DNA of 64,000 bases from Lactuca virosa (GCA_928212115.1 CAKMRJ010005523.1:148492735-148556734); one strand, 5' to 3'; positions 47,812 to 60,239 are shown, numbered from the stretch's first letter. Numbers and translations: made by a program. Notes: generated by a model not told the origin, from the sequence alone.

Positions 47812-47935
47812 CAGTGAGGTTAATATGAAGGTATTCCATAAGATTGAGTGGATCATTCATTCACCTTTGTCTAAGGCATATAACAAAGTCCATAATAGAA
47901 AGTCTACTCTACTCTATCAGTTACCTAAAATCACA

Positions 47936-50755
47936 TTAAGAATCAGATAGTCGCCAGGTGTCAGACCATAACATTGTTGTTGCCAAAAGTGCAATTGTTG
48001 CGGTTTCAACTCGAAGGCGATGTGGGCCCAGCCCTACTGCTGTAGCTCCCGCTTCTAGAATCAGTTTCACCTCGGTTTCCGTGAAATCTGGAACATGATA
48101 ACATCACAACGTTGTTTCAGACCATAACAACCTCGTAACCGCCAAAATAGATTTCAGATAGTAAGTTACTAACCGCCTTCGGGTCCCACAATGATTGACC
48201 CAACAGACTCTCGTTTGGATAAAGTCAAAACATTCAAAACCGGTGTTGCCTCAGCTGCAGCTATAAAAGATAGTTTCGATTGTGAAACCTAAGCGAATAA
48301 AAAAAAAAGTGAAAACATAAGTTTTATAACAAAGCAATTCATAAAATAAGAGTAAGTTACATTTTTGGTCCTTCTTTTAGGTTCTTGTAACGTTTTTAGT
48401 CCCTGTTCCACGTAAAATGTCAATTTTTGAACGGGAAGTATAGCTGATTTTTGCAATTTTGGTCCCAAAAATATAGTCATTTTACTTATAACACAACATT
48501 ACAAAAAACCTCAAATAAGGACCAAAATTGCAAGAGAAAACTGTTTACAACCAAAACTTCAGGGACCAAAAATGTAACTTAATAAAATATTAAACAATTA
48601 CAAGTGACTTACGATAGGTAAGAGGTCACGAACTTTTAAAGGAGGGTTCAAGGTCATTTCATGTAGACGTTGACCTACAATTTAAGGTCAACATTTAGAA
48701 TATAAAGGCCTAAAGATAATTGAATAAATAAATATATAAAAATTACATTGTTTAGCTGCAGCCAAAATGACTCTTTGCAACCTATCGACTCTGTTGTCAG
48801 AAATTGAAGGAGAACGTTCTGTCAAAAGCGGTGTTACACTGCATGCTCCAAGCTCCTAAGATTATAAAAACATAAAGAGTAAATTACAAGAATGGTCCCT
48901 GCGTTTTGTGAACTTTTACAATTTTAGGACCTAAGCTTTCATTTTTGCAACTTTGTAAAATGACTTACTCTTACTTTATTAATTGATTAATGTTTTGCTT
49001 GATTACTATATAAAATTCGGAAACTACACGATTAGGACCAAAATTGCAAAAAAATCATGAAACTCAGGGACCATTCTTGTAATTTACTCAAAAATAGAAT
49101 ATAGCTGGATTTATAGATAAAATTGGAGTTGTGGTAAATAAGATGAACACATACCGTGCATTTTTCTATGAGCCAGTCGGATCGACCACCCTTTAGAGTA
49201 CCTATAAAAATAAAAGAAAAAAAATGTGATTTTAAGAAATTAAATTATGATTTGTGTATTTATGTATTTGTGTTCATGGTCAATGGGGCCCACCGAAAGC
49301 TGCAAATACATGCCATTGGGTTGTATTTGTAGATACTAATTTTGGATTTTCAAGTGCCACTACATCTGCTCCAGTTCGGTCAACTCTTTCTATGCACCCT
49401 TTGACTAGACCTCCTTTTCCATTAAAAAGCTCTATCCTTACAAAGTCATGATAAAAAAAAACACAAATAAATCTCAAGTGTAATGAGAAATAAATGAAAT
49501 GTTATGTGTGTAGTAAAAAAAATATTGTGTGAAGAACTAAAGATTTATTAAAATGTTGTAACATGTTTTATGACATTGTTCTTGTTGAGTTTAGGAGGGT
49601 GTTTTTATAACAGCTAAAAGTTCTAGAGCATTTTGTCACCTAATACTTTATATTCACATAATTTCATCATTAAAGTAGTTAAAGAACCTAATGTGATTGA
49701 TGCAAACAAATGACTTAAATCTCAGTTAAAAAGGAAAGCAGGTAAAAACATCCAAGTTCATAACAAAAAATGTGGACTATTGTTCCTCTATCACTACTTA
49801 ACCTTTTGTAAACAAGCAATTAACAAAAAATGTTAGTACTTAAGTGATGTCATTGATGACTCAGGAACTCACTTTAACATGATTCTACTTATGGAGATAC
49901 AGAGATAGAGGAGAAAAAGTTCATGAAGATTTCAATGAACTTCTTATTGTTGCTCTTGAGGAGAAAAAGTTCATGAAGATATCAATGAACTTCTTATTGT
50001 TGCTCTTGTTCAAGAAGTCTACTTCAGTTTAAAAAGGCTATTTTGAGTGCAGAGTCATGTGACTATGTGAGTTCCCTTGGGCATGAAGTTTTGGTAGCCT
50101 TACATAGATGTTAGATGGCAATTAGGTATCCTGTATATCATAATATTTAGTTTTAGTGCACGTTTTTGCCTAGTGAATCTTCCATGTATGGTGACTAGAT
50201 GTCTTATGTATTACTCTTACTTTAAGTTCAAGTGTTCAACTACAAGTTCTGGTAGAATATCATTTTCTGATAGAAGAAAAATGATATTGAGTAGTTCAGA
50301 AGCAATATGATGTAATGCGTAAGACACAAGTGTTGGTGATTAAGAAAAGGGGAAAAGTAAAGCATACATGTCAATGCGCGCATATTCAATAGGAAGCAAC
50401 TGAGGTTTGGAATTCGTGGATTACCTGTCATCTGTGTTCAACCTTAGAACTTTAGTCATATGCCAGAATTCATCCCCTTGCACACGAACAGCGGAACCCT
50501 AACCAATTAAACAAAACAATTAACAGACTATATACGCTCCAGAATGAGATGGATAATAAGTTCACCGGTGTGTGAGTGTGTTCGTTTGAGAGAGGTGTTT
50601 GCCTTGGAGGGAGGGAGGACGTCGGAGAAGAATCGAGGGAGACCGCCGCGAGATTGATTTGATGAATCTGATGAAAATGCTCGGAAGCTCGAGGTTTTCC
50701 GGCATGACCTGTTAACAACAACGGCGAAGCGAGGGCTCCAACTGAGAGCTTGCAT
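47936..50755 (-). CDS. RsmE-like 16S rRNA (uracil-1498-N3)-methyltransferase, organellar
   Basis: Eight exons on the minus strand: 50755-50603, 50498-50425, 49436-49294, 49201-49155, 48855-48747, 48674-48613, 48288-48174, 48087-47936; total 855 bp, 284 residues, all phases consistent. RsmE enzymes methylate N3 of a conserved uridine in small-subunit rRNA; the plant homologue should act in plastids or mitochondria. Residues 1-38 (Arg/Ser-rich, SFRAFSSDSS) look like a transit peptide. PUA-like N-terminal part: GGLPRFFSDVLPPSK, RVQGDEFWHMTKVLRL. SPOUT knot motifs: ERSPSISDNRVDRLQRV, GPEGDF, GLGPHRLRVETATIALL. All splice sites are GT-AG except intron 1, which in the only frame-preserving model is GC-AG (AAG|GCAAAC). 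Introns hold two MITEs and a tandem repeat. Reading frame is intact; family identity is well supported, organelle choice is not. Confidence 0.9.
48352..48581. mobile_element. Small intronic MITE
   Basis: Inverted ends AGTAAGTTACATTTTTGGTCC / GGACCAAAAATGTAACTTA inside intron 6 of the RsmE-like gene. Related in sequence to the elements at 48877 and 54402. Confidence 0.7.
48877..49090. mobile_element. Small intronic MITE, GAGTAAATTACAAGAATGG type
   Basis: 214 bp with nearly perfect inverted ends GAGTAAATTACAAGAATGGT / ACCATTCTTGTAATTTACTC in intron 4 of the RsmE-like gene. The ends resemble the TIR of the long Mutator-like element at 31511. Confidence 0.75.
49908..50007. repeat. 50-bp tandem duplication
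   Basis: Two 50-bp copies with one visible difference (49908-49957, 49958-50007) in intron 2 of the RsmE-like gene. Confidence 0.9.
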
Positions 50756-51197
50756 TTGATGCTTGCTTGAAGGGTTTTGCAGTCAGATTGAACAGACGTT
50801 AGTGGAAGTTGGATTAATGGCGACTGTAACGTTTGCACAAATTAGGGGAAAAAATGTGTTCAAGGGTTTCAAATGGAAATAACATAAAGTTGTGAGGCTA
50901 ATGTATGATAGCCAAAACATAGTGTCCAGAACTGAAAATTAGATTTAAAACATAATTGAAAAGTACATTTTAGCTAGCCAAAAGGTTATTTTTGATTTAT
51001 TTTATACAAAATTGCAAAAATGGTCCCTATAGTATGCAATTTTTTTAGGGTTTTAGTTAAACCTTGATTTTTTTGGATTGGTGGTCCTTTTAAACTAGTT
51101 TGTATGTGAAAATGGTCTCTCCGAAAATTGAAATGACTAAATTGCCCTTTTGATATATTTTTTATATTTTTTTATTAATTTATGGATTAATAAAAAT

Positions 51198-51258
<61 letters not shown>

Positions 51259-51831
51259 TCTCTCTCTCTTATATTGTCCATTAAGAACAACATGAAGCAG
51301 CTAAATGATCACTGTTTTCAAATGAATAAGTTAAAAATATGTACGTGTGATGGACAAACATGATCGTGTGCCCATTTGACACGATCATTGTCAAATCTAC
51401 AGGTCACTCACTTCGTTTAAAAACCTAAAAAATGCTCCATGACTTCATCCAGTTCCATTCTAACACTTATAACTTGACTTCTACCGACTTAATATGGGCC
51501 TAATATATCATAACTAAGTTTCGGGCACACAAATCATCTTCAATTAACATTGAAATTCATATCCAAAAATCATGATTAAAACACTAAACTCCATTGGAGT
51601 ACAATTCAAGCTTCATTTAATCAAATTGAGTTCTAGACTAGCAGTATCAGATGTTGTCCTTCATCTTTGAGGTCGAGGATTCAAGTCTCGCCCTAGACAT
51701 AGGTGGATTAGGTGTTAGATTAGAAGTAGATTAGGTTTACCGGTTTTTTTAAAAAAAAGTAACTATGGATTTCATCGATTGAATGGACAATGATTGTTAG
51801 AAACTTTTCCTTAACTTCTTTATAACATTAA
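50756..51831. other. Intergenic sequence with CT-rich tract
   Basis: Upstream of the RsmE-like gene. A CT microsatellite with interruptions spans 51202-51270. A phrase near 50998-51150 (GCAAAAATGGTCCCT, AAATGGTCTCT) resembles one TIR of the small MITE family, without a matching second end. Confidence 0.5.
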
Positions 51832-52115
51832 GGACATGTTTGAGATTTCATCTAAACACTTTTTATTAACTTGTTGACTTCTTAAGAAGTCAATAAATTT
51901 TATAAAATGTTTGGCAAAGGAAAAAGACATTTTAAAACCACTTCTACTTAAGCCTTTGAAATAAGTTTTTAAAAAGTTAGGATTTGTAACTTTTGCAAAC
52001 TCATTATGACTTATTGACTTATTAACTTTGAAAATTATCATTTTACATGTATAAGCTAATCAAACACTTTTTAACTTATTGATTTTTTGCATCGCAAAAC
52101 TAATCCAAACATTTT
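51832..52115. mobile_element. Diverged MITE, GTTTGAGATTTCAT type
   Basis: Starts GACATGTTTGAGATTTCATC and contains the internal phrases CAATAAATTTT, GTTTGGCAA and AACTTATTGATTT shared with the element at 57233-57548; right end is decayed. Confidence 0.5.
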
Positions 52116-52770
52116 TTTAAAAACTTAGTCCTTGCCAAAAATTCTTTTAGAGTTTAAAAATCAATCACAAACATACATTTATAAATTTATCAACTTCAAA
52201 TATGAGGAATCAAAGATGATTCTTCATATTTTAAATCAAAACTCTACAAAAGCTTTAATCTTAAAATGCCTACTCATAAGCGATAAACATGTTTTAAGGT
52301 ATAGATGCTTCTCGGTCATATTTGGTACAATATCGTGCGCTCAAAAGATGGGAACTTTTGATGTCAAATAATTTATTTTATAATATTTTGATGGGAGTAT
52401 GGGACAGCTGTTACAAAAACAAGGGTTAGAATATAAATACTAGTAATAATTTGGACATTCAAGAATAGTGTACATTAACATTTTCCCAAATGGTTGAAGG
52501 AAGCAGCATGTTGCATTGTTGCCTATCTTCCAGATTATTTCATTTTTATTTATCCAGTTAAAAACATTTTGTACGTTGGAGTTAAAATCACACCACACTT
52601 TCATATTCTTTTATTCATAATTTCTTTAACTCTATATTTGAAATCCTTTTTAAAATATAACTAGATGTTCTTAGAAGTGTTTAATAAATGTGACTATATA
52701 AATAGATTTTTATATTATAAAAACATTAAGCCCCTATAGAATAAACTCTTTTCATTTTGATGTGCATTTA
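52116..52770. other. AT-rich intergenic sequence
   Basis: No gene recognised. Confidence 0.5.
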
Positions 52771-53414
52771 GGGGCGTATCCACCATATGCTTAGGTAGGT
52801 CCTAGGACCTACCTAAGTTTTCAATTTCATTTAGAATGTATATAATAGAAAAATTAGGAACTACCTTAGAAAAAATAAAGGATCTACCTTGAGTTTGTTT
52901 TTTAAAAAAATTTCTTAAAAAACATTTTAAAAAGAGAAATATATAAGTTATTAGGGCAATTTGTTATTTTAAATTATGAAATTGATAACAAAAAGTTAAC
53001 CACTCTTAATCGTCATTCTCAAAATATTAATAAATAAATAAGTTGTTCTAATAAAATGAAAGTCCACGTGGCAAAGACTCTCACTCTCCGTCAGGGGCGT
53101 ATCCACCATATGCTTAGGTAGGTCCTAGGACCTACCTAAGTTCTCAATTTCATTTAGAATGTATATAATAGAAAAATTAGGAACCACCTTAGAAAAATAA
53201 AGGACCTACCTTGAGTTTGTTTTTTTAAAAAAATTCTTAAAAAACCATTTTAAAAAGAGAAATATATAAGTTATTAGGGCAATTTGTTAGTTTAAATTAC
53301 GAGATTGATAACAAAAAGTTAACCACTCTTAATCGTCACTCTCAAAATATTAATAAATAAATAAGTTGTTCTAATAAAATGAAAGTCCACGTGGCAAAGA
53401 CTCTCACTCTCCGT
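52771..53414. repeat. 323-bp tandem duplication with a 28-bp perfect palindrome in each copy
   Basis: Copies begin GGGGCGTATCCACCATATGC at 52771 and 53094. Each contains a perfect 28-bp palindrome centred on CCTAGG (52790-52817 and 53113-53140). Copies differ at a small number of positions. The GGGGCG start resembles ends of hAT-type plant elements, but I see no target duplication. Confidence 0.85.
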
Positions 53415-53825
53415 TCGTTGCTTTATCAATGGACTAATAATCAACTAGTTTTTCGTTAAATCGTACACATTTTTCAGTTATATTTCAATTGGTTTTTTAA
53501 AATTTTTAATCGGTGGCACAAGGTACATGGGCCGATTGAACTGGTTCAGTTCTTTTAAGGTACATGAGCCGACCCGACCTCAAAAGTGTTGTTGATTTTT
53601 TTATTAGTCTCACTTAATTTAGGAACCACGTGATTTTTTGTTTTAGATTCGCCACTGTGTACATTGTAAAATATTAATCGGACATAAAACTTTTTTGAAG
53701 TTATATACAAAGATTGTACATGATACAATTGTATTACAATGATAAAACATAAGTCCCTGTAGAACAAAAAAGACATGAAACTTTACAACAAAAAATATAC
53801 CAACCAACAACATACACTACTAGAT

Positions 53826-56629
53826 TCACAAATCGCCCCTAAAATACGGGCCATTAAGAAACGTGCTAGAGAACGTCCCTCCACCATTCGGGAAAAGTGT
53901 AAGCAAGCATATGAGCCCAAGAACAAACCCCCAAGCATACCTATCATCCCCTAGAGGGGTAATTTCGTCTTTTGCAGGTATTTCTTCACCACCTCTAAAA
54001 AAAGTCGAAAATAGCCCCCAAGCTAGACAAAGGACACTACCGCTAAAACCGCCGATGACTAAAAGGAATGAGGCGGCAAATGATAATAGTGCCGCCTTGC
54101 TCCGACCAAACATGGCTTGAGCTATTCGACCTCCTTCAAGTCTTCCAATCGGTAACAAGTTCAATGTAGTCACCACCATTCCTGTATCAGATAAATTTTT
54201 ATCTGGTAAGCTATATATGAGTGTTACTTTTTTACTTTAATACAGAAAGAATGATACAATAGAAAAAGTAAGAGCAATTATGATTTCCCATTTAAGTCCT
54301 AAAAGTTTCTACAAATTTAAATTTTCCCTCATTTTTTTCCCTCCCATTTCCTAAAGTTTGTAGTGATTTTCTCAAATATTTTTTAAACATCATTTAAATT
54401 AGAGTAAATTATAATATTTTTGGTTCCTAAGTATATCTAGTTTTTGCAATTTTGGTCCCAAAAAAGTTTCTTGCAATTTGGTCCTTATTTGAGATTCTTG
54501 ATTCTTGTAACGTTTTTGATCCATGTTCCAAGTAAAATGACTATTTTGTTCGCTAAATGTAGCTAGTTTTAAACTTTTGGACACGAAAATACAATCATTT
54601 CACTTGGAACAAAGACAAAAACGTTACAGAAATCTTAAATAATTACCAAAATTGCAATAGAAACTTTTTGAGACCAAAATTGCAAAGCAACTATATTCGT
54701 AAACCAAAAATGTAATTTACTCTTTAAATTGAAATGTTGAATATTTAGAGAATGACCAAAATACCCTTCAACATCAAGTTTGATAAACTTGTAGAACTTT
54801 AGAAAATGACCAAAATGCCCTTATCCGATAATGAAAAGTTTCAAGGAGCCTCACCTAAAAGCCCTGCAAAGGCAAGAGGATCGACAGGAACCCCAACACC
54901 TTCCACAGCATAAGGCAACACATTGCCTAAATCGTCTGTGTATGGACCGATTACAAATTGGATAAAAGAAAGCAACGGATTATTGTAAAAGAATTGAGGT
55001 CTTATGTACCTGCATACAAACAATCCTTAATCAAGTAAGGTCGATTTGTTTTTCTTTTCAAGACTTAATAAACCGTCTGAAAAAAGAAAAAAAAAGAAAA
55101 AAAAAACAACCCCTTAATGAAAAAAGAAAAAGAAAAAAAACAGAGTCTTACAGGGCATTATCTCCTCCATTAAAGCTTCCATCAGCGACAAAAGCAGCTA
55201 CTGCAAGTGCTAGTGACGTCAAATAAGCACTAGCTGTTCTAGCCACAGGAATATCAAACAAAGCCTTTTTATTAGGAAGAAGAGATTCGTAATTATTCAT
55301 AACCCCCAAACACCCTGTCCAATTAGAGGGCACAAGAAACGATGGACTAAGTTTCACACCATATCGTGCTGCTGTAATCCTAGTCGCAATCTGCATTACA
55401 TATCAAATTAACATTCATTTGGGTACTTAAATCAGTCAAATTTGACAAAATATGATAGAAATTGAGAGAATTGGTACCTCTGAAACGCCTAGAATTGTTA
55501 GGAAACCGGTGAAAAGTGGCACAACGTCTGCTAAATAGTCGTTGAAAGTTGCATTGGGTTTAAGGAAGAAGCCGCTCATTAAAGCAATCGTCCCGAAAGT
55601 GGTCACTGCTAAAGCTATTGCACTGATGTAGCCAGATGGAGTGCTTAATTTGGTCAATTCGAATTGAAGATCGATCTCTGATTTCGGTTGAACAACACAC
55701 ACCTTTTGGCAATACGAATGGCAAATAAGCATTCAATCATTAAGAAGTAATGTGATGATATGATCAGCAATCGAGTTACCTGTTTTGTAATGTCATCAGA
55801 CTTTTCCTCCATGAACCACAAAACGACTTCCCTTCCTGCTGCTTCCGAGAGTTTCTGTTCTAATGTCGGGATTACTTCTTCAATGGGTCTCCTCAAGTTT
55901 CCGATAAAAATCCCCCCATCGCCAAATCTCCTAGCATCGGTTGCGAAAAATGTAGTGAACCCAAAACAGTTTTTTAGCTGCAATTCAAAAAATATATAGT
56001 ATATGATCAGATTTCATATGGGTTTTGAAGATGGAATCGAGATTGTTTCGTTTGGGGAAGAAAGGTTTCACCTTGTTGAGATCAAGAGCTTTGAAACTCT
56101 CTTCTGCTTTCTCGAGCCTCTGTTTCTCTCTAGATAAATTATCACGAAGCACTTGATTGAACAAACCCACAAGTAGATTATCGCTGGTTCTTTCTCTGTC
56201 GAGTTCTTTTAGCTTCCTATCTGTTCTTTTCTTTTCGAGCTTAATAGCAGCTTCAATCGAAGGATTACCCATGAATTTCTTGAAATCTTCATCAGTCTTC
56301 CAATCCAATTCTTGCTGATCCTCATTCCCTTCACTTTCAGCTCCATTTTCTTCGCTGGGTTTAGATCCCAAATGGGTTTCACCATTTTCGTTTTCGCGTT
56401 CAACCGAAGCTACAGTTACAGTTGATTCTTCGGTTTCCCTCTCGGCTTTGACTGAAATCTTGAGTCTTTTGGGGTTGTAGAGAGTAAAACTACGATGGGG
56501 TTTGTGATGAGAAGGGTGTTTGAGAAGCGAATTGATTATGACTCGTGGGTTATTAGTTTTCTTGTGTTGTGTGCCTGACAATGAAGAAACTGAGTGGGTG
56601 ATCGCTGGAATGGAGCAACTGACGACCAT
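53826..56629 (-). CDS. EGY3: EGY3-like plastid site-2 protease homologue (lacks zinc motif)
   Basis: Six exons on the minus strand: 56629-56072, 55977-55780, 55702-55478, 55390-55152, 55009-54855, 54181-53826; 1731 bp, 576 residues, close to the about 570 residues of Arabidopsis EGY3, with GT-AG introns and consistent phases. Residues 1-55 are Ser/His/Lys-rich, a chloroplast transit peptide; about 60-115 acidic; about 115-175 a charged coiled coil. The rest is a multi-pass membrane domain (for example GYISAIALAVTTFGTIALMSGFF and the segments in exons 5-6). Active EGY1/EGY2 have HEXXH; here the corresponding place reads EIATRITAARYG, so zinc binding should be lost, as known for EGY3. The second conserved region reads NLLPIGRLEGGR. 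A pseudoprotease role in thylakoid stress response fits the family; Arabidopsis EGY3 is heat-induced. Frame is intact. Confidence 0.94.
54402..54723. mobile_element. Small intronic MITE
   Basis: Inverted ends AGAGTAAATTATAATATTTTT / AAAATGTAATTTACTCT in intron 5 of EGY3; related to those in the RsmE-like gene. Confidence 0.6.
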
Positions 56630-56747
56630 TGTTGCAAGATTACTTGAGAATCGTTGAGGCGAGAACAGCAGAGCAACATGATGGAGTAATTAAAGGAAAT
56701 GGGATTTTGGATCGATCGGAGATTGATCTAGAAATCCGATTGCTCTA

Positions 56748-56760
56748 GAATGTTAGAGAA
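56748..56760. promoter_or_regulatory. Possible heat-shock element upstream of EGY3
   Basis: GAA-tg-TTA-ga-GAA differs by one base from the GAA-N2-TTC-N2-GAA heat-shock factor site. It lies about 120 bp upstream of the EGY3 start codon. Heat induction of EGY3 is known in Arabidopsis; the link here is inferred and an imperfect 13-bp match can arise by chance. Confidence 0.35.
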
Positions 56761-57232
56761 AGGTTACAGATGTATGCTTCTTGGCTATCCGCAAGAAAAT
56801 GACAAAGACGGCACCCTATATTTGCAATTGTTGTGTGGTTTATTCAAGGGGCTAAAATAGAAAATATGAACGCTCCTAGTGAAATTAGGAAAATGATTCA
56901 ACACTAATCAATTGGAGTATTATTTTTGTTTATATTTTGTTATTTTTTTATTATTTATCAATAATTTTTTTTTAATTTTATTCAAATTATATCTATACCG
57001 GTTGTCGTAAGTTACATCCAATTCGTAAGTTACATCCAATTGGTATATACGTAAATCTATGTAGTATCCATATAACATATAAGATTGAAAAAATATGAGT
57101 GTCAATCAATAATACGACACAATAATAATAAATAAATGAAACAAAATTTTACTGAATTGAAATTTGAATTTGTGTTCGTTTTGTATTCATGTCAAGTGTA
57201 AAAAAAAATACCGAGATCGTGTTTGTCGTGTT
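56761..57232. other. AT-rich intergenic sequence upstream of EGY3
   Basis: No gene. Contains a short direct repeat of TTACATCCAATT (57012-57045). Confidence 0.5.
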
Positions 57233-57548
57233 AGGGGTGTTTGAGATTTCATTTAAAAATAACTTATTGACTTATTAGCTTTTTGAAAAATCAATAAGTT
57301 AAAAAATAGTGTTTGGCAATGTAATAAGGATTTTTAAAATAACTTCTTATAAGCCTTTTCAAAAAGAAGATTGTAATAAGTTAGGATTTCTAACTTTTCA
57401 AAGCTTTTTATAACCTTTCAAGTTGTAAAAGTTAAATTCTCCTTAAAACAAACAGTTTTTAAAAAAACTATTTTTTTCACCACCATAAGTTAATAAATCA
57501 TTTTGAATAAACGTCCTTTTAAGATTTAAAATGAAATCTCAAACACCC
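57233..57548. mobile_element. MITE with AGGGTGTTTGAGATTTCATTT ends
   Basis: 316 bp with about 20-bp inverted ends (GGGTGTTTGAGATTTCATTT / AAATGAAATCTCAAACACCC). The target duplication is unclear; hAT-like by its ends. Internally AT-rich with several AATAAGTTA phrases in both orientations. Confidence 0.7.
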
Positions 57549-58129
57549 TCTCAGTGCTCAAACTTCGACATAAAATTGACAAAATATTAACACGTGTTTA
57601 TGAATTAAATAAATTAAATGTTTATTTTATTTTACCGTTTTCGTATTTGTTGTGATCGTGTTATATAATTTTTTTTTGTCTCGGCTAAAGCACGGAACGA
57701 TTGCCAATTATAAAAAAAAAAGACCATTATCATGCATGTCTGGGTGTTATCATATTTAGTGAGAGTCTAGTTGTAACAGTTATACTACGATTTAAAGAAG
57801 TAAAACCGAAAATACATGTTATTTTCGATCATAAGGGTATAATTTAAACACAATATGAGAGTTTAATGGTCAATAATGTACAAAAAAAAAGGCTAAACCA
57901 TAAACAAAATGTGACAGTTAGTCATCCTTTTAAGTCATTTTTTCAATCGTATATGACATGCAGGTACCATGTAAATGTCATGTAGATGACATGAATATGT
58001 CAATTGGACGTTAACCTACTATGATCGGTCGTCAAGGGCATAATTCTTTTATATTTTGTGGTAAAAATTTTAATAAAATGACCATGATGTCCACGAAGAG
58101 CACTAACTTATTATATATATATTAAAGCA
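57549..58129. other. AT-rich intergenic sequence
   Basis: Nothing recognised. Confidence 0.5.
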
Positions 58130-58470
58130 CATAGATACTTTTAACAGTAACTTTTCCCAATTCATACTTTTGACACTTAACTTTTATTTTTTTTACATTT
58201 TTGCCTTAACCTTTTTCAATTCATACTTTTGCCACTTTTAACTTTTCCCAATTCATACTTTTGCCACTTTAGTTTTATTTCCTTACATTTTTGCCTTAAC
58301 CTTTTCCAATTCATACTTTTACCACTTTAGTTTTATTTCTTTACACTTTTACCTTAACAGGAACCTTTTCCAATTCATATTTTTGCCACTTTACTTTTAT
58401 TTCTTTACATTTTTGCCACAAAACTTTCACTTTTACTTATTTACACTCTTGGCACTAAAGTTTGATGATT
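58130..58470. repeat. Minisatellite of about 60-66-bp units
   Basis: Roughly four to five degenerate units built on TTTTGCCACTTTAGTTTTAT, TTACATTTTTGCCTTAAC and CTTTTCCAATTCATA; one unit is shortened. Confidence 0.8.
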
Positions 58471-59870
58471 TTTTATACTAACGCCACTAAACTTTGATAA
58501 TTGTCACTTTTGTGCCAATTTTTTTTAGAAAACTTTAAATTATTTCCAACCAATTTTTTTAGGAAACTTTAAATTATTTCCAACCCATGCGAAACATAGG
58601 CTCTTTCCTAGTTACCATAATAGGACAAAAGTTTCCTATATATTTATCACCGCCTTTTGTTTCATTCATTAAAAAAATAATAATAAATAAATAAATAACG
58701 TGGCTAAGACAATCATAACTTTTTGGACGCTTGTAGATCATTGGATCAAATTACAACTCCATTGCAATTAGTAAGTAGAGTTTTTGACCAAAAAATGTTT
58801 TTTACATTTTATATATAGATATTTTTATCAAAACTCATATTATAGTTAACTACTTATAATCAATTTTTTTATAAAATAATATAATTTCAATCAATAAAAA
58901 TATTTTAAAAACTATGTTGGGTGTCTAAATGAGCCAACCCTTTTTTGAAAAATTTATTACTATAATTTTCAAAATATTTACCAATCAAGGTGATTATTCC
59001 ATTTAATAAAAGAAAAGGCAAAATGACTTAAAAAGGTAACGAAGTTTAAAAAATGTACAAAAAAAATTGTTTTTTTTAATATACAAAATACCATTGAACC
59101 GGCTATTGTAGGTAACCATCATGTTACCCGGTTTTCAAAGTGTTTAAAAAAAATATCATTGTTGTTTTTTTAGTACAAAAAATATCATTAAAGTAGTATT
59201 TGTACACAGAATACCAACGAAGTACGCATGTATTCAAATAAAACATTATGGTAACCAGGAACTTCAGGTTCGAAATTGAACTCCGTGTTTGATTTTTGAA
59301 TGGAATAGGTGTTGGTTATAGAAAAAAAAATTATGATTTTGAATTTTGGTGTAGAAGTTTTCTTAGATTAGATTGCTTATGGTAGATTTATGAGAATTCT
59401 GATTTTTGAATTCTGTTTACTGATTTCTGAGAATTGAACGAAATTAGGCTTGATTTTTTATTGCTTGAATATAGCAATGTGTTGATTAGGTTTAAAAAAA
59501 ACATGAAATTAGTTTATATGTACAGGCTATATCAGGATTGTAATTTCTCTCTAATACCAAATTGATGTTTGGGATGAATTTTGTCACTCAAGATTATGGA
59601 AGACTTGCTCAAGAAGATTAGGAGCACTTGTGAGCATGTCGATCATCATCATAAATGTTCGCAATTGGAGTATATGTGGAAGAATGTCTCCTCCTTAATC
59701 CTTATTTGTTATGTTTTTTTAAGTTAATGTGATTATGTTTCCCCTGGCCTCGTTTCTGAATTGAAGGATTTTTGAAAGTTGAATTTGTGTTCCTTTTATG
59801 ACTTATTATCAAAACAAAATCCTCTGTAGGTTTGTTAGCTTGGACTTCCATATATTAATTTTATCTTGAG
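58471..59870. other. AT-rich intergenic sequence
   Basis: No gene. A duplicated phrase (AAACTTTAAATTATTTCCAACC) occurs at 58540 and 58565. Confidence 0.5.
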
Positions 59871-59878
59871 TGTGTGTT

Positions 59879-60088
59879 CAGTGGCAGAGGTTATATAGGG
59901 GAGGGGGGGGGGGGGGGCTGGGCTGTGGCCCCCACTAATTTATAATTAGTCCTTATGACCTTATGTATTAAAAAAGTTACGTATTATGCCTAAAACTATA
60001 AAATTTGACTTTGGCCCCCCTTATTGTTCAATTTTTATACATATTCTTTTTTCGCCCCCTAAAATCAAAACTTCAAGCTCCGCCACTA
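59879..60088. mobile_element. hAT-type MITE with 8-bp target duplication
   Basis: 210 bp with ends CAGTGGCAGAG / CTCCGCCACTA and an exact 8-bp duplication TGTGTGTT (59871-59878, 60089-60096). Contains a G tract at 59902-59917 and C-rich counterparts, no coding. Confidence 0.88.
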
Positions 60089-60236
60089 TGTGTGTTCCTT
60101 TTTTAAAGAAAGAATTTTTTTGCATAAATATAGAGGATGTATTGGAGGGTATTGTTGTAGAGAAATGTTATTGTTTTCTAAGTTATTGCTATAATTTGAC
60201 GCCAAAAGATGCATCACCAATTGTTGATCAAATTGT

Positions 60237-60239
60237 AAA

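Noticed and set aside
47711..47950. 79-codon forward ORF
   Set aside because: Produced by the 61-bp tandem duplication, in the 3' UTR of the opposite-strand gene.
50470..50838. 122-codon ORF overlapping the RsmE-like exon 1
   Set aside because: It reads another frame through the real exon 1 and on through intron 1 into exon 2; the frame used in the gene model matches the family.
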